Assembly: GCA_023823795.1 (NCBI GenBank)
Contig: CP085710.1
Coordinates: 2,506,001-2,570,000, forward strand
Length of the DNA stretch: 64,000 bases
Source: Bacillus sp. F19
GTDB lineage: Bacteria; Bacillota; Bacilli; Bacillales; Bacillaceae
Direction: 5' to 3'
The position numbers and the translations under genes were made by a program. Below the pieces are notes generated by a model. That model ran no database searches. It was not told the origin of the DNA and was given only the letters and a program-made list of their open reading frames with translations. Numbering within the stretch: the first letter of the stretch is position 1; every line of letters starts with the position of its first letter. Of this stretch, positions 34,724-42,953 are shown in pieces.

Positions 34724-35734
34724 TTATCCTCCGATATGAGACATCTCTACTTTATTCCTCTGGCGTGTCTCACTTGTCCGTTCATCAGAGTACCGGTCGC
34801 TGCGGTGATTCCATATTTCCCGAATGATCGCTTTTAGCTCCATATTGCTTTTTCCAGAACGAAGCAGTTGCCTAAGGTCTGTCCCTTTTGATGCAAAGAG
34901 ACAGGTGTATAGCTTGCCTTCAGCAGATATGCGGGCCCTTGAACAAGTGGAACAAAAAGAATCTGTCACAGACGAGATGATGCCGATCTCAGCAGATTGA
35001 TCTTGATACTCATATCTTTCAGCGACTTCTCCGGTATAGTTCGGAGGAATCTTATTTAAGGGATGACGCTCTCCTATCTCACTTAAAATTTCACTTTTTG
35101 CAACAACATGGTCCAGCTGCCAGCCATTAGAGTTTCCCACATCCATATATTCAATAAATCTGAGGGTATGACCTTGCGCTTTGAAATAATCGGCCATCGG
35201 AAGAACGTCTTCATCATTAACCCCTTTTTGTACAACCATATTAATCTTGACCTGTAAACCGGCTAAAGCAGCTGCCTCAGTTCCGGCCAGGATGTTTTTC
35301 AACTTGCTTCGGCGGCCATTCATCTCGGCAAAACGCTCTTCATTTAAAGAATCCAAACTTACCGTGACGCGTCTTAAACCTGCCTCATACAGTTCAGCTG
35401 CAACCCCTTTTAAAAGCGATCCATTGGTCGTCAGCCCGATGTCTTCAATTCCATCAACCTTTTTGAGCATCCTTATTAAGATAGGAAGCTCTTTTCTGAG
35501 CAGAGGTTCTCCTCCAGTAAGGCGGAGTTTTTTCACACCTAAAGATGAAAAGATGACAGCTAATCTCTCAATCTCCTCAAATGATAAGATTTTCTCAGAT
35601 GACAAGAAAGAATAATCAGGGCCGAATATCTCCTCCGGCATGCAGTAGCGGCAGCGGAAATTACACCGGTCTGTGACAGAGATTCTTAAATCACGGAGCG
35701 GACGGTCCCATGAATCAAGTACAGAATTTTTCAT
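34724..35734 (-). CDS. moaA: GTP 3',8-cyclase MoaA
   Basis: A 336-residue radical SAM enzyme that converts GTP to 3',8-cyclo-dehydro-GTP, the first step of molybdopterin synthesis. It has both iron-sulfur motifs: the N-terminal radical SAM cluster CNFRCRYC (residues 24-31) and the C-terminal cluster [18 protein letters not shown]. It ends in Gly-Gly as active MoaA proteins do. The partner moaC is not in the window. Confidence 0.95.
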   Translation of the reverse strand: MKNSVLDSWDRPLRDLRISVTDRCNFRCRYCMPEEIFGPDYSFLSSEKILSFEEIERLAVIFSSLGVKKLRLTGGEPLLRKELPILIRMLKKVDGIEDIGLTTNGSLLKGVAAELYEAGLRRVTVSLDSLNEERFAEMNGRRSKLKNILAGTEAAALAGLQVKINMVVQKGVNDEDVLPMADYFKAQGHTLRFIEYMDVGNSNGWQLDHVVAKSEILSEIGERHPLNKIPPNYTGEVAERYEYQDQSAEIGIISSVTDSFCSTCSRARISAEGKLYTCLFASKGTDLRQLLRSGKSNMELKAIIREIWNHRSDRYSDERTSETRQRNKVEMSHIGG

Positions 35735-35802
35735 ATCCCTCGCCTCTCTTCTGTTATGTATTTTACATGCAAGCTTCAGAATATGCTAACTAAATGTAAC
35801 AA

Positions 35803-36606
35803 TCAGATATTTCGTTCCAGAATGATTCTTTGAGGATGTGTATAGACATTCAAGGATGAATCTCTAATAAATCCGACTACTGTAATTCCAAGTTCTTCAG
35901 CCATCTCCAGCGCTAATTCAGTTGGAGCAGATTTAGACAATACAATCTCACATCCGATTTTAGCAGTTTTCATGAGAATTTCAGAAGAGATTCTCCCGCT
36001 GAAAACAAGGATTTTATTATGAACGGAGATATTATTTTTAAGGCAGTGCCCATAAATCTTATCCAGCGCATTATGTCTCCCAATATCCATTCTGCAAAGG
36101 AGCACTCCATTTTCATCACATAGGGCTGCATTATGCACACCTCCTGTTAGATGAAAAACACCTGCCAGACTCTGCATATCATTCATAAGGGAAAAGCATT
36201 TATCTGAGGTTATTTGAACATGTATACCGTCGATTTTTTTTGCTGTCCTTGCATCACTGGCAAATACAAAGCCCTGCCGGCTCATCCCGCAGCATGAAGT
36301 CAGATAGCGTTTATTTTGAAAATGATGAAAGTAAGGATAGTCTTTCAATGTTTTCACGTGAACAAACCCTGCTTTTTCCTGAATCCAGATTTCTTTTATA
36401 TCCTCGCAGGTCTGAATGATTCCTTCTGACGCCAGATACCCGATCACCATGTCTTCAATAAATTCAGGCGAGCAGATCATCGTTACAAATTCTTCCCCGT
36501 TAACCTTAATGGTTACCGGATATTCTGTAACGATTGAATCCTCTTCCCCCATAGCGATGCCGTCTGAAATGCGGAGTATTTTGCGTTTTATTTCTACTGG
36601 TTTCAA
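35803..36606 (-). CDS. fdhD: Formate dehydrogenase accessory sulfurtransferase FdhD
   Basis: FdhD moves sulfur to the molybdenum cofactor of formate dehydrogenase. The 267-residue protein contains RYLTSCCGMSRQG near residue 105, with adjacent reactive cysteines, and HNALDKIYGHCL near residue 180. The start is TTG with AAAGGAG eight bases upstream. It opens the cofactor cluster that precedes the formate dehydrogenase gene, which fits its role. Confidence 0.9.
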   Translation of the reverse strand: MKPVEIKRKILRISDGIAMGEEDSIVTEYPVTIKVNGEEFVTMICSPEFIEDMVIGYLASEGIIQTCEDIKEIWIQEKAGFVHVKTLKDYPYFHHFQNKRYLTSCCGMSRQGFVFASDARTAKKIDGIHVQITSDKCFSLMNDMQSLAGVFHLTGGVHNAALCDENGVLLCRMDIGRHNALDKIYGHCLKNNISVHNKILVFSGRISSEILMKTAKIGCEIVLSKSAPTELALEMAEELGITVVGFIRDSSLNVYTHPQRIILERNI

Positions 36607-36687
36607 AATGGCTGCTCCTTTACCCCTTTTTTCTCACATATTTACATTATGATAATCCAACTTTTGTTTTTTTGAAAGCAGCAAATA

Positions 36688-36723
36688 TAAAGGCTCTCCC
36701 ACATTTAAGTGAGAATGCCCCCA
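36688..36723 (-). terminator. Probable intrinsic terminator of speD
   Basis: GGCATTCTCAC and GTGGGAGAGCC form an imperfect stem over a six-base loop, followed by TTTAT on the minus strand. Confidence 0.6.
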
Positions 36724-36727
36724 TTTT

Positions 36728-37546
36728 TCATCCTGAAAATGGCTTCATATTCTTTCCGTAAAAAATTTCGTCCATTTCAATTTTTAATCGGTCTGTAATT
36801 TCGTTTCTCTCATTTTTACTGAGCTTGTCCTTCGTATAACCGAATAAATAATTATTTAAATCAAATTCCTTCAGTTTGCATTTAGTGTGGAAGATATTCT
36901 GAGGGTACACATTTACATCGATCATGTCGTATGCGTCCTTCACCTTTTCCGGGATGTAATTTTGAATAGAATTGATGTCGTGGTCAATAAACAGCTTCTC
37001 GCCGTTAATATCCCTCGTGAAACCTCGCACCCTGTAATCCATTGTCATTATATCTGTATCAAAGGAATGGATTAAATAATTGAGTGCTTTAAGGGGTGAG
37101 ATTTCCCCGCAAGTTGACACATCAATATCCGCTCTGAAGGTGCTGATTCCTTCATTCGGGTGGTATTCAGGATATGTATGGACGGTAATATGGCTTTTAT
37201 CAAGCTGCATAACGACCGAATCAGGAAGCGGACCTGGTGATTCTTCGTACGATTCATTAGGAACTTCTACAACTGGACCCTCGGATACGAGAATTGTCAC
37301 GCTTGCCCCCTGCGGCACATAGTTTTGCTGTGCCACATTCAGTACATGCGCACCGATAATATCCGTAACATTTTTTAAGATTTTGGTTAAACGCTCCGCA
37401 TTGTACTGCTCATCAATATAGTGTATATAAGCTTCACGTTCTTCTTTTGTTTTCGTGTAACAAACATCGTACATATTGAAGCTCAGCGATTTTGTAAGGT
37501 TATTGAATTCATGCAGCTGAATCCTCTGTTCAGAAGTTAGTTTCAA
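36728..37546 (-). CDS. speD: S-adenosylmethionine decarboxylase proenzyme, long (E. coli SpeD) type
   Basis: A 272-residue pyruvoyl-dependent enzyme that makes decarboxylated SAM for spermidine synthesis. The self-cleavage site is in [14 protein letters not shown], between Lys117 and Ser118, and the conserved cysteine is Cys146 (STCGEIS). This is the longer E. coli-like class rather than the roughly 126-residue class used by B. subtilis. The start is TTG with GGGAG nine bases upstream. No spermidine synthase gene is adjacent. Confidence 0.9.
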   Translation of the reverse strand: MKLTSEQRIQLHEFNNLTKSLSFNMYDVCYTKTKEEREAYIHYIDEQYNAERLTKILKNVTDIIGAHVLNVAQQNYVPQGASVTILVSEGPVVEVPNESYEESPGPLPDSVVMQLDKSHITVHTYPEYHPNEGISTFRADIDVSTCGEISPLKALNYLIHSFDTDIMTMDYRVRGFTRDINGEKLFIDHDINSIQNYIPEKVKDAYDMIDVNVYPQNIFHTKCKLKEFDLNNYLFGYTKDKLSKNERNEITDRLKIEMDEIFYGKNMKPFSG

Positions 37547-37782
37547 GATTTTGTTCTCCCTTCGATTTAGAAAAAATCTCTCTTAAGATGCTAAGTTTTT
37601 AACAGGTCATTTTGTTAATATATTACCCACTTTAAAGAGGAAGAAACGGACCGTTCTCAATTCAGAAAAACATTTCCTTGAAAATAGGAGTGTTTATTCA
37701 CATTGTATGGGATTTTCGCCAATTCAACTATCTATACTCATTCATATAAATAGAGTATATAAACTAAAAAGGAGATCATCTT

Positions 37783-38067
37783 ATGTCAGGAAGGAAGAAC
37801 ATTAAAAAAAGGCGGCGCTGTATTTTCCCTGAATACAGATGGTGTGGTCCCGGCTGCAGCGGCCCAGGACTTCCGATCAACGATGTGGATGCCTGCTGTC
37901 AAAGACATGACCGCTGCTTAGACCGCGGAATTTCATCTTGCGAATGCGATTATGCTTTTATTGAGTGTCTTCGCCCGAAAATCAACAACCATACTCAAAA
38001 GGGACGAAACGCTGCGCTTATGTACAAAGTAATGAAATTAAAAACATTATTTACATGCGGCGGCTGA
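37783..38067 (+). CDS. Small phospholipase A2-like protein
   Basis: A 94-residue Cys-rich basic protein with a phospholipase A2-type core: RWCGPGCSGPG (calcium-loop-like) and ACCQRHDRCLD with the His42-Asp43 catalytic pair, plus ten cysteines in all. There is no signal peptide; the N-terminus is SGRKNIKKRRRC. Some bacilli have similar small proteins of unknown role, possibly in spores. Catalysis is not proven, because a short protein may lack the second Asp partner. RBS AAAAAGGAG. Confidence 0.75.
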   Translation: MSGRKNIKKRRRCIFPEYRWCGPGCSGPGLPINDVDACCQRHDRCLDRGISSCECDYAFIECLRPKINNHTQKGRNAALMYKVMKLKTLFTCGG

Positions 38068-38184
38068 TTTGATTTTAGATATCTGCCGTAATCAACAATC
38101 ATAAAATATCCCATATGCTGTAATAATGAAAGATTTATTATGGCCGCGAGGTGCCTGCATGAAAGAAACTTGCATGAGAAGATA

Positions 38185-38214
38185 GAGGAGCCTTCATCAG
38201 AGGCTTCTCTTTTC
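38185..38214. terminator. Intrinsic terminator near convergent small genes
   Basis: GAGGAGCCT and AGGCTTCTC pair over a six-base loop and are followed by TTTTCG on the plus strand; it overlaps the end of the minus-strand gene at 38197. Confidence 0.65.
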
Positions 38215-38436
38215 GTTTCCTCTCTTAAAATTTCCTGTTGATTTAGCTAACAGAAGCTGGATATCTTTCTCTGTTTCTGCCGAGTCTGCATTCGAAAGGA
38301 ATTTAGCTGCTGCCTTGCCTTTCAAAGCTTTTATTTGTTTTTTTCCAGACCAATAAATAAGGACCGTTTTATCTTTTGATGTCTGATAACTAAAAACCCC
38401 TTCATTTAACTTATTTCTCTTATCCACATTTCCCAT
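38197..38436 (-). CDS. Hypothetical protein, 79 residues
   Basis: A Lys-rich soluble protein with a good ribosome-binding site (GAAAGGAGATTAAATAA). It begins MGNVDKRNKLNEGVFSYQTS; the middle, KTVLIYWSGKKQIKALKGKA, looks like two beta strands and a helix. I do not recognise the family. Confidence 0.65.
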   Translation of the reverse strand: MGNVDKRNKLNEGVFSYQTSKDKTVLIYWSGKKQIKALKGKAAAKFLSNADSAETEKDIQLLLAKSTGNFKRGNEKRSL

Positions 38437-38538
38437 TTATTTAATCTCCTTTCAATTGACAATCTTTCCATTCATTCGTTTAGCGGAAAGCAAATTGGGT
38501 ATTGAATGATTACTATGATTTTTTAGGAGGCTAATCTT

Positions 38539-38724
38539 ATGACTTGGAAAAAGAAATGCCTTGCAGGCGGAATGACTCTTGCTATTATGCTTGGAGGCCT
38601 GGCTGCTTGTGATGATGGCGAACAGGATGAAATGAACAATGATGTTGAAGAAGAAGTGGAAGAAGAAACGGATGGCGATATCACAGATGAAGATAATGAA
38701 GAACTGGAAGAAGAGGGACAATAA
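38539..38724 (+). CDS. Small acidic lipoprotein
   Basis: A 61-residue protein with a lipoprotein signal ending GGLAAC (lipid-bearing Cys24) followed by an almost wholly acidic tail (runs of Glu and Asp to residue 61). RBS TTAGGAGGCTAATCTT. It would be held on the outer membrane face with a strongly negative tail; the function is unknown. A terminator directly follows. Confidence 0.7.
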   Translation: MTWKKKCLAGGMTLAIMLGGLAACDDGEQDEMNNDVEEEVEEETDGDITDEDNEELEEEGQ

Positions 38725-38742
38725 TGTCCCTTTCATTTTTTT
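38711..38742 (+). terminator. Intrinsic terminator of the lipoprotein gene
   Basis: AGAGGGACA and TGTCCCTTT pair around ATAA and are followed by CATTTTTTT. Confidence 0.85.
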
Positions 38743-38745
38743 AAG

Positions 38746-38823
38746 AGATGTCTAGCTCCATCGCCCAGCTCCTCAGCCACTGCCAGATAACTTATCGGCC
38801 ATGCCTGAGTCAAATAGGCTCTT
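38746..38823. repeat. Fragment of a dispersed Bacillaceae intergenic repeat
   Basis: The stretch starting TGTCTAGCTCCATCGCCCAG is GC-rich and unlike the flanking sequence. It resembles an intergenic repeat family I recall from many bacilli that begins GTCTAGCTCCAGCG. Only a short, diverged copy is present, and no coding frame crosses it. Confidence 0.45.
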
Positions 38824-38831
38824 GTTCTTTT

Positions 38832-40751
38832 CTATTCTTCTCGTTCAATGGTTAATTCAGAATGTCTCTTGTTCATCTGCACTGCTTTTTTTCGATTTTC
38901 GGCTGATTCGAAAATGATGTCAAAATCGTAATCCTCAGGATAAAGGTCTTTAGCTGAAATATGAAGCTGCATTCGTTTATGATTGACGGATCGTTTTGTC
39001 CCTTTCACAAAGACCGTGTAATTTCCGCCTTTATCTGGACCAGTATAAACGATAGCATGCTCATTTGTTGCTTTTATAAGCACGTTATCTCCTTTTAAAA
39101 AAGTCTGAACCTCCGCCTCTTTTGCTTTTGGCTGTTTCGTCTTGTAACGATTAATTGAGATTTGTTTATCCAGTTCCTTTTTTTCATATAAATCATATTG
39201 ATCTTTCCCATACTTTTTTGTCTCTTTATAAGTGATAGCATGGGCTTTTTCAATTAATTCGGGATGCATGCCTAAGCGCAGTGCGATTGAAAATGCCTGA
39301 CTCTCTCCGCCTTCGCCTATCTTCAGATTATATGTGGGCTGAAGGGTCTCTAAATCAAAATCCATCGATCCATTTATGAATCCTTCTTCACTTTCAGCAA
39401 AATCCTTTATTTCACTGTAATGTGTGGTGGCAAGCAAGGTGGCGCCTTTTTGATGAATCTTTTCAAGGATGACACTTGCAAGCCCCATTCCTTCACCCGG
39501 ATCTGTTCCTGAACCTAATTCGTCAAGCAAAACAAGGCTATATTCATTTGTTTTCTTTAAGATTGAAATAATATTCGTCATGTGAGAACTAAACGTGCTC
39601 AAGTTTTGTTCAATGCTTTGACCATCGCCAATATCCAGCAGAATCTGCTGATAGATGCCGATATAACTTTCCTTATCAGCAGGTATATGAAAACCGGATT
39701 GCGCCATCAGAACAAGTAGACCTACCGTTTTTAAAACCACCGTTTTTCCGCCCGTATTTGGACCGGTAATGACGAGTGCCTGAAAATCCTTGCCGATTTC
39801 GAAAGTCAAAGGAACGGCTTTGCTGCCTAAGAGCGGATGCTTGGCATTTTTAAGATAGATCATTTTTTGATCATGAACAGCTGGTGCGGTTCCTCCAATA
39901 GCGCGGCTGTATTTTGCTTTTGCAAATAAGACATCGTAGTGCACCATCACTTCTATAGATTGAAGAAGCTGTTTTTCATGGGACTCTGCCAAGCCTGTTA
40001 AATAGCTTAAAATCTTTTCAGACTCCAGCTCTTCCTGTGACAATAAAAGATTGATCTGATCCTGAATGGCGGCTGCATCTTCCGGTTCAACATAAAGTGT
40101 TGAACCGGAGGCTGATGCATCAAGAACGGCTCCTCTGATTTTTCCTTTATATTCTTTTTTAACAGAAACACAAAAGCGGCCGCCTCTTTCACTTATAATT
40201 GCATCCTGCAGATAGCTCTTATATTTTGAAGACTTAATGATGGAATTCAGTTTTTCTTTCAAACGTTCATTTGCAATCGCCAGCTGCTTTCTTACTTTTG
40301 ACAGTTCTTTGTTCGCCATGTCGTCAACTCTTCCGTTGCGTATGCATCTGATGATTTCAGCAGCGATCTCCGGAAGCTCTTCAATCCCAAATACATACGA
40401 AGAAACACGAGGTGCCAGCATTACTTTATCTTTCATGAAACGTTTCATTTTTAAGCCATCTTCAATAAATGACAGGAGCTGGGAAAAGTGATGCGGTCTT
40501 AAAGCAACACCTTTATTGAACTGCTTTACGATGGCTTCAATGCCCTCAAGTCCTGAAATAGGAACACTGGAACTTTTCTCTATAATTGCTGCTGCTTCGT
40601 CTGTCTCTGATAAAAGTGCCTGTATTTGCTTTACATGATTAAGCGGCATAATGGCTAAAACACGCTGCCTGCCTGAATCTGTCATTGCATAAGTGCTGAT
40701 TGTTTCTTTTATAGTACAGTAATCTAAAATGTTAAAAGTATTGTCGTTCAT
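38832..40751 (-). CDS. MutS2-like ATPase with KOW region, lacking the Smr domain
   Basis: A 639-residue MutS-family ATPase of the MutS2 branch. It has a core and clamp helices (residues 1-300), Walker A GPNTGGKTVVLKT (330-342), Walker B LVLLDELGSGTDPGEG (406-421) and TTHYSEIKDF. A KOW-like beta region FLKGDNVLIKATNEHAIVYT follows (551-597). The C-terminal Smr nuclease domain of full MutS2 is absent. B. subtilis MutS2 has been reported to act on collided ribosomes, so this paralogue could be a ribosome-directed factor; that is inference. ATG 40751 has AAGGAGG upstream; the longer frame to 40880 has no start signal. A long leader with two terminators precedes it. Confidence 0.85.
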   Translation of the reverse strand: MNDNTFNILDYCTIKETISTYAMTDSGRQRVLAIMPLNHVKQIQALLSETDEAAAIIEKSSSVPISGLEGIEAIVKQFNKGVALRPHHFSQLLSFIEDGLKMKRFMKDKVMLAPRVSSYVFGIEELPEIAAEIIRCIRNGRVDDMANKELSKVRKQLAIANERLKEKLNSIIKSSKYKSYLQDAIISERGGRFCVSVKKEYKGKIRGAVLDASASGSTLYVEPEDAAAIQDQINLLLSQEELESEKILSYLTGLAESHEKQLLQSIEVMVHYDVLFAKAKYSRAIGGTAPAVHDQKMIYLKNAKHPLLGSKAVPLTFEIGKDFQALVITGPNTGGKTVVLKTVGLLVLMAQSGFHIPADKESYIGIYQQILLDIGDGQSIEQNLSTFSSHMTNIISILKKTNEYSLVLLDELGSGTDPGEGMGLASVILEKIHQKGATLLATTHYSEIKDFAESEEGFINGSMDFDLETLQPTYNLKIGEGGESQAFSIALRLGMHPELIEKAHAITYKETKKYGKDQYDLYEKKELDKQISINRYKTKQPKAKEAEVQTFLKGDNVLIKATNEHAIVYTGPDKGGNYTVFVKGTKRSVNHKRMQLHISAKDLYPEDYDFDIIFESAENRKKAVQMNKRHSELTIEREE

Positions 40752-40764
40752 TTGAATATCCTCC

Positions 40765-40839
40765 TTAGTAACGAAAAAAAGCCGCAGTGAACAAATGTTC
40801 ATTGCGGCTGAAATGGTATATAGAGCGCTTTTTCTCCAT
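40765..40839 (-). CDS. Leader peptide 2 of the mutS2-like gene (24 residues)
   Basis: ATG at 40839 with AAAAAAGGATGAGAGCAGT upstream; it encodes MEKKRSIYHFSRNEHLFTAA and then FFRY. The frame covers the whole of terminator 2 and stops exactly before the GGAGG of the main gene (TAAGGAGG). Translation through it would melt terminator 2 and bring ribosomes to the main start. Confidence 0.55.
   Translation of the reverse strand: MEKKRSIYHFSRNEHLFTAAFFRY
40774..40808 (-). terminator. Leader terminator 2
   Basis: GCCGCAATGAACA and TGTTCACTGCGGC form a 13-position stem (one wobble pair) with a short loop, followed by seven U residues, only about 25 bases before the start codon of the mutS2-like gene. 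Confidence 0.9.
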
Positions 40840-40865
40840 ACTGCTCTCATCCTTTTTTGGACAAA

Positions 40866-40892
40866 TAAAAAACTGTGCATAAAAACACAGCT
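40866..40892 (-). terminator. Leader terminator 1
   Basis: CTGTG and CACAG pair over a TTTTTATG loop, followed by six U residues, about 180 bases into the leader and before the second short frame. Confidence 0.75.
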
Positions 40893-41015
40893 GAGCAGGC
40901 ACCTCTCATATGCTATGATTTGTTCTTAACTCATCGATCTGCGCATAGTTAAATAAGCGCTGCAAAAACTTTTTTTTGCACGCTGGACACAGAGATGACC
41001 GTATGAAATTACGGA

Positions 41016-41039
41016 TTAGTTAAGAACGACACCTAACAT
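41016..41039 (-). CDS. Leader peptide 1 of the mutS2-like gene (MLGVVLN)
   Basis: ATG TTA GGT GTC GTT CTT AAC TAA, seven codons and a stop, with AAAAAGGGG nine bases upstream. Its last codons form one arm of the main leader stem, so a ribosome sitting here would open that stem. The small size fits the leader peptides of antibiotic-inducible genes. Confidence 0.55.
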   Translation of the reverse strand: MLGVVLN

Positions 41040-41095
41040 ATAACAAAACCCCTTTTTAAGGATGATTGTATGGAGAATGATAAAAGCTTACCTCA

Positions 41096-41124
41096 AATTT
41101 ACTTCACTTTCCTTTTCTTGTCAA
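41096..41124 (-). promoter_or_regulatory. Sigma-A-type promoter of the mutS2-like gene leader
   Basis: On the minus strand a consensus -35 TTGACA (41119-41124), 17 bases, then -10 TAAATT (41096-41101). Transcription would start near 41089. Confidence 0.65.
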
Positions 41125-41147
41125 ACCCAAATTATTAAAAATCTTAT

Positions 41148-41208
41148 TTGAATTCTGAGCGCTCTTATTATAAGATGAACTACATCTAATATGAATAACT
41201 TATTCATA
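41148..41208 (+). promoter_or_regulatory. Promoter and palindromic operator of the pxp operon
   Basis: TTGAAT (41148-41153), 17 bases, TAAGAT (41171-41176) form a plausible promoter. Just downstream is a perfect inverted repeat TATGAATAA-C-TTATTCATA (41190-41208) at about +8 to +26. This is a good place for a repressor that blocks transcription; the regulator is unknown. Confidence 0.6.
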
Positions 41209-41237
41209 TTTATACATCAATTTTAGGAGGTGCTGAA

Positions 41238-41948
41238 ATGGAGTTTACCCTAAGTCCCTTAGGTGATGCCGCAATAATTATCGAACTTGGAAAGAAAATT
41301 GAAATGAATATTCATGAAAACGTTCAGCATGTTTTCTCCTATTTTGATCATCATTCGCCTGATTGGGTGATTGAATGCATTCCTGCGTTCACAACAGTCA
41401 CGCTTATTTATGATCCTATTAAAGCAGGCAGGGCCAACCAGCATTCCCTTCCCTATCAGATTGTTTCAGAATACATAACAGAAACGATGAAAACCTTGGA
41501 TAAAACACAATCTGAGTTTGGAAGAACAATTGAAATCCCAGTGTGCTATGGCGGAGAGCTCGGTCCGGATCTGGAATTTGTAGCAGAGCATAACAAGTTA
41601 TCAGCTGAGGAAGTGATCGGCATTCATTCAGCCAACGAATATTTAGTGTATATGATTGGCTTTGCTCCCGGTTTTCCTTATATTGGCGGAATGTCTGAAA
41701 AAATCGCAGCACCAAGAAGAAGTTCTCCAAGATTAAAGATACCCGCTGGCTCAGTTGGAATTGCAGGAAGCCAGACAGGTATCTATCCGATTGAGACACC
41801 AGGCGGATGGCAATTAATTGGACAAACCCCTTTAAAACTGTTTCAGCCTGAAAGGAAATCTCCTAGTCTATTAAAAGCCGGGGATGTTATTCAATTCAAA
41901 CCGATCTCATATGATCAATTTCTTGAAGAAAAGGAGAAAATGATATGA
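41238..41948 (+). CDS. pxpB: 5-oxoprolinase subunit PxpB (KipI family)
   Basis: A 236-residue subunit of the ATP-dependent 5-oxoprolinase PxpABC, which opens 5-oxoproline to glutamate. Family stretches are PLGDAAIIIELG at the start, YMIGFAPGFPYIGGM near residue 138, and SVGIAGSQTGIYPIETPGGW near residue 172. In B. subtilis the homologue was first named KipI, an inhibitor of the sporulation kinase KinA. The start has TTAGGAGGTGCTGAA. It overlaps pxpC by four bases (ATGA). Confidence 0.95.
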   Translation: MEFTLSPLGDAAIIIELGKKIEMNIHENVQHVFSYFDHHSPDWVIECIPAFTTVTLIYDPIKAGRANQHSLPYQIVSEYITETMKTLDKTQSEFGRTIEIPVCYGGELGPDLEFVAEHNKLSAEEVIGIHSANEYLVYMIGFAPGFPYIGGMSEKIAAPRRSSPRLKIPAGSVGIAGSQTGIYPIETPGGWQLIGQTPLKLFQPERKSPSLLKAGDVIQFKPISYDQFLEEKEKMI

Positions 41949-42940
41949 CGATTAAAGTCAAAAAATCAGGACTTCTGACATCTATTCAAGATCTTGGCAG
42001 ATATGGTTCCCAAAAGTATGGTGTAATCGCAAGCGGTGCGATGGATACCCTCTCTCACAGAATCGCCAACATGCTTGTAGGAAATTCTGAGAACGAGGCA
42101 GCAGTTGAAATGACGATGCTCGGAGCCCATTTTGAATTTCAGTCAGATTCACTGATCTCTATTTGCGGCGGAGATTTATCACCCGTTCTGAATGACCGGC
42201 CTGCAAAAATGTGGCGGCCGTTATTTGTGAAAAAAGGCAGTTTGCTTACATTTGGAAGGGCTAAAAAAGGATGCAGAGCTTATCTTGCAGCCGCTGGGGG
42301 ATTTGATGTTCCCGAGGTGATGGGAAGCAAATCAACCTATTTACGAGCAGGAATTGGCGGATATGCAGGAAGAGCTATCGAAAATGGGGACATACTATCT
42401 TTTGGAAAGATGTCTGAGCAGTCCACTACCCTTTTTGAACGTTTTTTTGACTCTGCTCCTTATTCGGAAATTGATTGGTCCGCATCTCCGGAATTTTTTC
42501 CTTTCTTAAGAGAGGATGTATGCGTACGTGTTGTAAAAGGAAGGCAATTTGATGACTTTACAGAGGAAAGCCAATCTCTGATCTTCTCTGAACCTTTTAA
42601 AATCACGCCTCAATCTGACCGCATGGGCTACCGGATGGAAGGTCCCAAGCTTACATTAGAAAACAAAGCAGAAATGATTTCGGAAGCTGTCACCTTTGGA
42701 ACCATTCAAGTTCCTGCTGACGGGAACCCGATTATTCTGCTTGCTGACAGGCAAACAACGGGAGGATATCCGAAGATCGCACAGGTAGCATCTGTCGATT
42801 TGCCCTACCTTTCCCAATTCAAACCTGGAGAAGTTGTTCAATTTAAGGAAATATCGCTCGACGAAGCTCAGGAGCTGCTGATTGATAGAGAAAGAAGATT
42901 GCAGCACTTAAAACAGGGGCTGTTCCTAAAAACGAGTTAG
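41945..42940 (+). CDS. pxpC: 5-oxoprolinase subunit PxpC (KipA family)
   Basis: A 331-residue biotin-dependent-carboxylase-like domain protein that pairs with PxpB. Typical sequences are [19 protein letters not shown] (residues 9-27), [17 protein letters not shown], and [20 protein letters not shown] near residue 265. It is full length and translationally coupled to pxpB. Confidence 0.95.
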   Translation: MTIKVKKSGLLTSIQDLGRYGSQKYGVIASGAMDTLSHRIANMLVGNSENEAAVEMTMLGAHFEFQSDSLISICGGDLSPVLNDRPAKMWRPLFVKKGSLLTFGRAKKGCRAYLAAAGGFDVPEVMGSKSTYLRAGIGGYAGRAIENGDILSFGKMSEQSTTLFERFFDSAPYSEIDWSASPEFFPFLREDVCVRVVKGRQFDDFTEESQSLIFSEPFKITPQSDRMGYRMEGPKLTLENKAEMISEAVTFGTIQVPADGNPIILLADRQTTGGYPKIAQVASVDLPYLSQFKPGEVVQFKEISLDEAQELLIDRERRLQHLKQGLFLKTS

Positions 42941-42953
42941 GGAGATGATTATC

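Larger units (their letters stand above)
40752..41089 (-). promoter_or_regulatory. Long structured leader (attenuator) of the mutS2-like gene
   Basis: Between promoter and start codon lie about 340 bases with a short reading frame, a multi-branched structure, terminator 1, a second short frame and terminator 2. The branched part is closed by GTTCTTAACT (41018-41027) with AGTTAAGAAC (40922-40931). It encloses CCGTA-TACGG (41000-41014 area) and TGCAAAAA-TTTTTGCA (about 40961-40980). The closing stem uses the last codons of frame 1. CTGCTC (40894-40899) can also pair with GAGCAG (40841-40846), right before frame 2. This is the layout of translation-dependent attenuation. It matches no riboswitch class that I recognise. 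Confidence 0.65.

Noticed and set aside
40752-40880. N-terminal extension of the mutS2-like protein to 682 residues
   Set aside because: The extension lies across the leader terminator, has no ribosome-binding site, and the ATG at 40751 has an ideal one.
40752-41089. T-box or known riboswitch in the mutS2-like leader
   Set aside because: No T-box sequence, no S-, L-, M-box or ydaO-type core is present; the short reading frames and their overlap with the stems favour translation-dependent attenuation.
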